The notes under the pieces: generated by a model | What the model saw: only the letters and a program-made list of their open reading frames with translations | What the model was told of the DNA's origin: nothing | The model's database searches: none | Shown here: piece by piece, positions 13,389 through 17,754 of the stretch | Numbering within the stretch: the first letter of the stretch is position 1 | Layout: each line of letters opens with the position of its first letter | NCBI GenBank assembly: GCA_024404295.1 | Contig: JAKSQE010000008.1 | Span: forward strand, 1 to 17,754 | Direction of reading: 5' to 3' | DNA: 17,754 bases | Source: Oscillibacter sp. | Lineage (GTDB): Bacteria; Bacillota; Clostridia; Oscillospirales; Oscillospiraceae | Made by a program: the position numbers and the translations under genes

Positions 13389-14843
13389 ATGTATAACAAC
13401 GATGAAAATATGTATCATCATACTTACGATAAAGGCGGCAATGAACCTGGGCAGCGCTATGACGCACGTCCCGGCATTGATGAGCAGCTGCACCAGTTTC
13501 AACAGCAGCAGAGTCAGCCGCAGACAGAGCCTCAACAGACTGGCGGCTATTACCAAAGCGGTGAAACCGCTACCAAGCCCCCAAAAAAGAAAGAACGCTT
13601 TGGCCTGAAACTTGCGGCGCTGGCGCTGGCATGTGCCTTATTTGGCGGTGTACTGGGCGGCGGTATCGTGTGGGTCGCCAAAGGCGGAAATGCTGCAATG
13701 AAAACGGAAGTGCAGGTGTCCAACCGCCCGGCAACCGAAGTGGTGGTTCAAAAGGTGGACGGCGGCAAGGAGCTGAGCTTTGCGGAACTGTACGCAGCCA
13801 ATGTGAACAGTGTGGTGTCCATCAATACGACTGCAACCTCCGGCTATAACTTTTTCGGTCAGCCGGTGCAGAGCGCTTCCGCAGGTTCCGGATTTGTTCT
13901 GACAAAAGACGGTTATATCGTCACCAACTACCATGTGGTGAAAGACGCGGAGACAGTCAAGGTGACGCTGTATCATGGCGATACCTATGATGCGACCTAC
14001 GTAGGGGGCGACGAAGACTATGATATTGCCGTCATCAAGGTGGAAGCCGCTGACTTGACACCGGTGGTTCTGGGGAACAGCGACCACTTGAATGTTGGTG
14101 ATGAAGTGCTGGCCATCGGTAATCCGCTGGGCGAATTGACTTTCTCCATGAGTGAGGGAATCGCCTCCAGTGTGAACCGTGCCATCAATGTCTCCGGCAC
14201 GCCGTTCAATATGATTCAGGTCACCTGCGCCATCAACCCCGGCAATAGCGGCGGCCCTCTGGTTAATCGCTATGGCGAAGTGGTGGGTATTGTTTCGGCT
14301 AAGTATTCCAGCTATTCCTCCAATAGTGTGGAGGGATTGGGCTTTGCCATTCCCATGAACGATGTGGTGGCGATGATCCAGGATATCATGACCAATGGCT
14401 ATATCAGCAATAAGCCGTACCTGGGTATCAATGGCGGTACCATGACAGAGCAGATGGCTTCTCAGTATCGCTACGAGGTGAAGTCCGGCGTGTTTATCTA
14501 CTCGGTGGAAGATAACGGCGCAGCACAGAAGGCAGGCTTGCAGATGGGCGATGTGATTACCGCGATTGACGAGACGGAGATCACCTCTTTGGAAGATTTG
14601 ACGGCGGTAAAGAAAAAGTATTCCGCAGGCGATACCGCAACCTTTACCATCTACCGCGGCGGCGAAACACAGAAGGTGGAGGTCACCTGGGATGCTGTTC
14701 CGGCTGATCAGCAGACAAAGACCGAGGAAAACACCAACCGGAACCAGGATCAAAACGGAAACGGATCCAACAATGGCAATGGAGGCAATTACGGCAACCC
14801 CTGGGATATGTTCAATTATTTCTTCGGTGGAAACCATTGGTAA
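13389..14843 (+). CDS. htrA: HtrA/DegP-type trypsin-like serine protease with PDZ domain, membrane anchored
   Basis: A 484-residue S1C protease for quality control of exported proteins. A cytoplasmic Gln-rich N-terminal tail (about 1-70) ends in KPPKKKER, then a single membrane segment (72-97) anchors it with the protease domain outside. The triad is His182 (VTNYHVV), Asp212 (DYDIAVIKV) and Ser287 (NPGNSGGPLV). One PDZ domain spans about 342-436 (PYLGINGG, GAAQKAGLQMGDVITAIDE). The tail (440-470) is Asn/Gly/Gln rich and ends in the aromatic stretch PWDMFNYFFGGNHW. ATG 13389 was chosen for its AAAGGAGGT about 8 nt upstream; the frame remains open farther upstream without such a site. Transcribed alone, with a predicted response-regulator site and a terminator at 14881. 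Confidence 0.95.
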   Translation: MYNNDENMYHHTYDKGGNEPGQRYDARPGIDEQLHQFQQQQSQPQTEPQQTGGYYQSGETATKPPKKKERFGLKLAALALACALFGGVLGGGIVWVAKGGNAAMKTEVQVSNRPATEVVVQKVDGGKELSFAELYAANVNSVVSINTTATSGYNFFGQPVQSASAGSGFVLTKDGYIVTNYHVVKDAETVKVTLYHGDTYDATYVGGDEDYDIAVIKVEAADLTPVVLGNSDHLNVGDEVLAIGNPLGELTFSMSEGIASSVNRAINVSGTPFNMIQVTCAINPGNSGGPLVNRYGEVVGIVSAKYSSYSSNSVEGLGFAIPMNDVVAMIQDIMTNGYISNKPYLGINGGTMTEQMASQYRYEVKSGVFIYSVEDNGAAQKAGLQMGDVITAIDETEITSLEDLTAVKKKYSAGDTATFTIYRGGETQKVEVTWDAVPADQQTKTEENTNRNQDQNGNGSNNGNGGNYGNPWDMFNYFFGGNHW

Positions 14844-14880
14844 AGGACGGAAAGGACTGCAAGGCAGAACACTTTCTAAT

Positions 14881-14927
14881 CATAAAAAGAGTCACACAAC
14901 GCATGGCGCTGTGTGACTCTTTTTATG
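14881..14927 (+). terminator. Bidirectional 18-bp terminator between htrA and cdd
   Basis: Bases 14881-14898 and 14910-14927 are perfect reverse complements (ATAAAAAGAGTCACACA / TGTGTGACTCTTTTTAT core) around an 11-nt loop that can itself pair CGC with GCG. The A tract at the left and T tract at the right of the stem give U runs in both directions, ending htrA and the convergent cdd transcript. Confidence 0.92.
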
Positions 14928-14931
14928 TGGA

Positions 14932-15333
14932 TCAGTTTTCTTTGGGCAGGTAAGTGTTGTCGAAGCCGTAAGGGAGTAGTTCCTTCAGCGGCAAAGCCAG
15001 TTCCTCACCCTTGCTGTTGAGGCAGATGACTTCCATATCCGGTGCAAATTCCAACAGGAACTGCCGGCAGACACCGCAGGGAACGCAGAAATCATCACAG
15101 CGGCCAGCCACCGCAATGCGTACAAAGTCCTTATGTCCCTCGCTGATGGCCTTGCCGGCGGCATTGCGCTCGGCGCAGAGCGTAGGGGAGTATCCGGCGT
15201 TTTCAATGTTGCAGCCGGTGTAAACGGTGCCGTCACTGCACTCCAATGCTGCACCTACGGGAAAATGGGAGTAGGGACAATAGGCCATATCCAACATGGA
15301 GACGGCGGCAGCTTTCAGTTCTTCACGAGTCAT
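14932..15333 (-). CDS. cdd: Cytidine deaminase
   Basis: A 133-residue homotetrameric-type cytidine deaminase that converts cytidine and deoxycytidine to uridine and deoxyuridine in pyrimidine salvage. The zinc site is Cys53 with the proton-shuttling Glu55 (LCAERNA) and Cys86/Cys89 (VPCGVCRQ), the three-cysteine pattern of the short tetrameric class. SHFPVGAAL (22-30) and GCNIENAGYSPT (40-51) form the substrate-binding region. ATG 15333 has AAGGAGG 8 nt upstream, and that site overlaps the stop codon of the preceding deacetylase-like gene, so translation is probably coupled and the two share a transcript. It ends at the 14881-14927 hairpin. Confidence 0.97.
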   Translation of the reverse strand: MTREELKAAAVSMLDMAYCPYSHFPVGAALECSDGTVYTGCNIENAGYSPTLCAERNAAGKAISEGHKDFVRIAVAGRCDDFCVPCGVCRQFLLEFAPDMEVICLNSKGEELALPLKELLPYGFDNTYLPKEN

Positions 15334-15346
15334 ACGGTAATCCTCC

Positions 15347-16609
15347 TTATTCGCCCAACCAGCCGACTTCGCGCTGGGGGCGTACATTCAAATCGATAAT
15401 GTCTTTGGCGTCATAAAAACGCAGATACCGCTCTCTGGATTTGGAGGAGCGGAGCGTTGTTCCGTCTGGATGCAGACGATCACAGATCACGGCGCTGATG
15501 TCGCTCTTGCATTTGGACCAGGAGTCGATGCCCACAGAGCAGAAAATGCGGAAGCCTTGCTGCTGCATCCACTGGAAGGCAGGACCGGTTTGCTTGACGT
15601 CATCACCGTCCAGACGACCGCCATATGGATAAAACAGAACATGGGTTTCCCCAACCAGAGAACCGACTTCATCCATCCACTTCATCATATCCGATTTTAC
15701 ACCATCAATGGATTTGCTGTCCAGCCGAATATGTGCCCAAGTGTGACTGCCAAAGGTCCAACCGGTGCGTTTCAGTTCTGCCACAATGGGTTTCACGGCA
15801 GCGATCTCCTTCTGACGGTTTGCCTCGAATGCAGCAGAAGCGTCATCCCGATCGGTATTGGTGCGATAACCCAGAATTCCGGCATATCCTGTCAGACTCA
15901 GGCAGCCTTTGGCACCGAAGGGGGAAAAGTCCGGGTGTTCCTCCACGAATTGATCCAAAATGGTGATCGCATCCAAATCCCGACTGACGACCGCATTGCC
16001 TTGGGGATCAAGTCCCCAACTCCAAACTTTGCCGTCCTCTCCCAGGATCAGCTTATGGGTAAACCCATTCTCCAACATGTATTCATAATAGTTTACGTCA
16101 TCAAAGGAAAGAATGAGCGGCTTCTTGCCCTCCGGAAGGTACAGGGTGTTTTTCACCATGCGGACTTCTCCACTGTCAGTAGGGACCTCGCTCCAACAGT
16201 CGGCAATGTCCACCAGAATATAGCCGTTGGCATACACACTTTGGAGAATTTTGAGGTATTCTTCGGCAGTCACCATCCAGTCGTCGATGCCATTTGCCAT
16301 ATAATCCCCATCAAATGCCAGTTCGGGATAGGCCACTACCGGATGGAAAAACAAATGCTCCACTACGCCGTCATAGGCAACATAGGGGACTCCGTCTTTC
16401 TCACCGCTCTCTGGGGCGATTGCGGGATCTGAAATGATGTAGGGTCGTTCCTCCGGCGGCTCTGATTCCGGCGTTTCGGGAAGCTCTTCCGCATCAGAAG
16501 TTTGCGGCTTAGAGGGGCCGGAACTGTCTGGGGCGGCAGTGGATGCTCCGCAGGCTGTCAGAGTCAATACCATCAGAAGCACAAGAAAGATTTCATAAAA
16601 GCGGCGCAT
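15347..16609 (-). CDS. Lipoprotein with polysaccharide deacetylase (NodB-like) domain
   Basis: A 420-residue predicted lipoprotein. The signal peptide (RRFYEIFLVLLMVLTLTAC) ends in lipobox LTAC with Cys20, followed by a Pro/Ser/Glu-rich linker (21-60). A family-specific N-terminal block (LFFHPVVAYPELAFDGD, DDWMVTAEEYLKIL, 86-121) precedes the NodB-like motifs: ILSFDDVNYYEY (166-177; the usual FDDG has Val in place of Gly), SHTWAH (288-293, metal His289 and His293) and FYPYGGR (326-332). About 115 residues separate the first two motifs, longer than in simple NodB enzymes. It may deacetylate cell-wall or surface polysaccharide outside the membrane; activity is unproven. ATG 16609 follows AAAGGA. 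It lies downstream of spoVAE, separated by a hairpin, and upstream of cdd with a 13-nt gap. Confidence 0.88.
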   Translation of the reverse strand: MRRFYEIFLVLLMVLTLTACGASTAAPDSSGPSKPQTSDAEELPETPESEPPEERPYIISDPAIAPESGEKDGVPYVAYDGVVEHLFFHPVVAYPELAFDGDYMANGIDDWMVTAEEYLKILQSVYANGYILVDIADCWSEVPTDSGEVRMVKNTLYLPEGKKPLILSFDDVNYYEYMLENGFTHKLILGEDGKVWSWGLDPQGNAVVSRDLDAITILDQFVEEHPDFSPFGAKGCLSLTGYAGILGYRTNTDRDDASAAFEANRQKEIAAVKPIVAELKRTGWTFGSHTWAHIRLDSKSIDGVKSDMMKWMDEVGSLVGETHVLFYPYGGRLDGDDVKQTGPAFQWMQQQGFRIFCSVGIDSWSKCKSDISAVICDRLHPDGTTLRSSKSRERYLRFYDAKDIIDLNVRPQREVGWLGE

Positions 16610-16628
16610 AAAAAGCGATCCTTTCTGA

Positions 16629-16665
16629 CGAAATTTTGTATATTCATAGTATAACAGAAATTTCG
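16629..16665 (-). promoter_or_regulatory. Promoter of the deacetylase-like gene flanked by an inverted repeat
   Basis: On the minus strand TATACT (16648-16653) is a good -10, placing the start near 16641, about 30 nt before the ATG. It has no convincing -35 (TCTCTT at 17 nt). The -10 lies between the arms of a perfect 8-bp inverted repeat, CGAAATTT at 16629-16636 and AAATTTCG at 16658-16665, 21 nt apart. The arms are 29 bp centre to centre, close to three helical turns, so they could be a repressor or regulator site. Confidence 0.4.
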
Positions 16666-16695
16666 ACAAAAAGAGAAACAAATCGGTGACAAATG

Positions 16696-16726
16696 AAAGC
16701 AGGGCAGGATAATCCTGCCCTGCTTT
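16696..16726 (-). terminator. Hairpin terminator after spoVAE
   Basis: Bases 16696-16709 and 16713-16726 pair perfectly over 14 bp (AAAGCAGGGCAGGA / TCCTGCCCTGCTTT) around a 3-nt loop. It begins 6 nt after the spoVAE stop. The T tract on the minus strand is short (TTTCATTT), so termination may be partial and some read-through into the deacetylase-like gene is possible. Confidence 0.75.
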
Positions 16727-16732
16727 GCACAG

Positions 16733-17089
16733 CTACCGTTTTTCACCGGGTTTGAAAAGAAGTGCCATCAGCACGCCAAACACCACGGCAGCAGTAATAC
16801 CGCCTGCCGTGCCGGATAAACCACCGGTCAGCACACCAAGCCAGCCTTTTTCTCCAATGGCTTTCTTGACTCCTTTTGCCAATGCGTGGCCAAAACCGGT
16901 CAAGGGAACGGTGGCACCGGCACCGCCCCAATCCGCAATGGGCTGATAGAGACCAATGGCGCTTAACAACACACCAACCACGACATAGCCGGTTAGGATG
17001 CGTGCTGGTGTCAGCTGCGTTTTATCAATGATGATTTGTCCGATGGCGCAGATGATGCCACCGCAGAGAAATGCGTTCAAATAGTCCAT
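16733..17089 (-). CDS. spoVAE: Stage V sporulation protein AE
   Basis: A 118-residue integral membrane protein, small as usual for SpoVAE (SpoVAEb). Hydrophobic segments lie at about 6-21, 30-47, 85-100 and 99-113; the conserved loop YQPIADWGGAGATVPLTGFGHALAKGV (48-74) identifies the family. SpoVA proteins form the inner spore membrane channel that moves Ca-dipicolinic acid into the forespore and releases it on germination. ATG 17089 has AAGGAGG 5-6 nt upstream, placed in the 10-nt gap after the spoVAD stop, so the gene is in the same operon in the canonical C-D-E order. In B. subtilis the operon is forespore-specific (sigma-G); the promoter is outside this window. Confidence 0.95.
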   Translation of the reverse strand: MDYLNAFLCGGIICAIGQIIIDKTQLTPARILTGYVVVGVLLSAIGLYQPIADWGGAGATVPLTGFGHALAKGVKKAIGEKGWLGVLTGGLSGTAGGITAAVVFGVLMALLFKPGEKR

Positions 17090-17099
17090 GAGAGCCTCC

Positions 17100-17754
17100 T
17101 TATTCCGTGGAAATGCAGACTGCGTGGCAGATGCTGGGGATGGATTCGCCCTGAAAGCTGGAGGTGGGCGAGAGCAGAGCACCCGTGGGGGCGAAAACGA
17201 TCTTTTTCCAGACACCCCGCCGCAGCTGGGAGAAAATATAACCGTTCAGAACCGACGCAGAACAGCCACATCCGCTGGCACCGGCGTGCATATCCTGCCC
17301 TACGCGGTCATAGAGCAGCAGCCCGCAGTCATCATAATTCTTGGTCATGTCGATGCCATCCCGCCGGAAAAAGTCCTGCACAATGGAATGACCCAGCAAG
17401 CCCAGATCACCGGTAAAAATACGGTCGTAATCTTCCGGCTTTGTCTTTGTGTCACGGAAGAAAGCAGACAGGGTGTCGTAGGCAGCAGGTGCCATGGCGG
17501 CTCCCATGTTGTTTACATCGGAGATCCCCTTGTCCACAATTTTGCCGCAAGTCACATGGGTGATGCGAGGCCCCTCACCCTTTGCTCCTAAAATAGTGCA
17601 GCCTGCTGCGGTGGCAGTCCACTGGGCAGTGGGAGTCCGCTGATTGCCGTAGGGGACCGGCATGCGCGAAGTGGCCGTCACGTTCGGGAACTGCGCCAAA
17701 ATGGCCTGCGCCGCCTCGGGACGGAGACACGCCACGGTCGCCGGCCCGTCGAGC
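17100..17754 (-). CDS. spoVAD: Stage V sporulation protein AD (partial, N-terminus outside window)
   Basis: The C-terminal 217 or so residues of SpoVAD, roughly two thirds of a usual 335-340-residue protein; the frame stays open to the right edge. Strong landmarks are YGNQRTPTAQWT, DVNNMGAAMAPAA, DYDRIFTGDLGLLG, QDMHAGASGCGCSASV and TGALLSPTSSFQGESIP. The protein has a thiolase-like fold without thiolase activity, and B. subtilis SpoVAD binds dipicolinic acid directly. The open frame before the GTG at 17735 continues as LDGPAT and matches the family, so that GTG is not the start. The stop TAA at 17100-17102 is 10 nt before spoVAE. Confidence 0.95.
   Translation of the reverse strand, partial: LDGPATVACLRPEAAQAILAQFPNVTATSRMPVPYGNQRTPTAQWTATAAGCTILGAKGEGPRITHVTCGKIVDKGISDVNNMGAAMAPAAYDTLSAFFRDTKTKPEDYDRIFTGDLGLLGHSIVQDFFRRDGIDMTKNYDDCGLLLYDRVGQDMHAGASGCGCSASVLNGYIFSQLRRGVWKKIVFAPTGALLSPTSSFQGESIPSICHAVCISTE

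Noticed and set aside
13638..14837. A 399-codon open frame on the minus strand opposite htrA.
   Set aside because: It mirrors htrA with an Ile/His-rich composition and no motif; htrA has its full catalytic triad, PDZ domain and a strong ribosome binding site.
15470..16432. A 320-codon plus-strand open frame opposite the deacetylase-like gene, and a similar one at 5575-6552 opposite rlmI.
   Set aside because: Both are shadows of minus-strand genes with clear motifs and ribosome binding sites, and neither has recognisable domains.

Overview
The window reads as chromosomal DNA of a spore-forming, Gram-positive Clostridia-type bacterium. The evidence is spoVAD and spoVAE at the right edge, ribonuclease Y, AGGAGG-type ribosome binding sites before most genes, and tRNA genes with encoded CCA ends. 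An Oscillospiraceae-like gut Firmicute is my best guess from protein style and moderate GC; this is inference. I see no mobile element, phage block or CRISPR array. Genes are dense and no gene-free stretch exceeds 300 bases.

Left edge (1-1264): the last codons of a probable glycerophosphodiester phosphodiesterase with a terminator; then, on the minus strand, a Leu tRNA pair (anticodons GAG and CAG) behind a perfect consensus promoter, preceded by a sirtuin gene with its own terminator.

Plus-strand cluster (1302-5433): an ArsC/Spx-like protein lacking the usual N-terminal cysteine, a YihY/BrkB membrane protein, an M29 aminopeptidase, a gamma-type carbonic anhydrase fold protein and an AI-2E family transporter. 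Spacing is tight (0-35 nt) and the cluster ends at a hairpin shared with the convergent rlmI-like rRNA methyltransferase gene (5512-6741, minus).

Centre (6830-9362): a small amidase-SH3 cell-wall hydrolase without a signal peptide, divergent from rlmI, and then rny behind an about 250-bp intergenic region with several TTGACA hexamers and two leader hairpins. A bidirectional terminator separates rny from a minus-strand operon (13221-9433): a COG2509-type flavoprotein, a D-2-hydroxyacid dehydrogenase and a YqhD/BDH-type iron alcohol dehydrogenase. This looks like an oxidoreductase module for small carbonyl or hydroxy acids; its substrate is unknown.

Right part (13389-17754): an HtrA-type membrane-anchored serine protease whose promoter carries four TTCA motifs in exact 11-bp register, suggesting control by an OmpR-family response regulator; an 18-bp bidirectional terminator; a minus-strand lipoprotein polysaccharide deacetylase-like gene coupled to cdd; and the end of the spoVA operon (spoVAD partial, spoVAE), which handles dipicolinic acid in spores.

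No single dramatic new system stands out. The most interesting signals are the htrA operator-like repeats, the inverted repeat around the deacetylase -10 box, the cysteine-less ArsC-like protein, the unsecreted amidase and the oxidoreductase operon with its unassigned flavoprotein.
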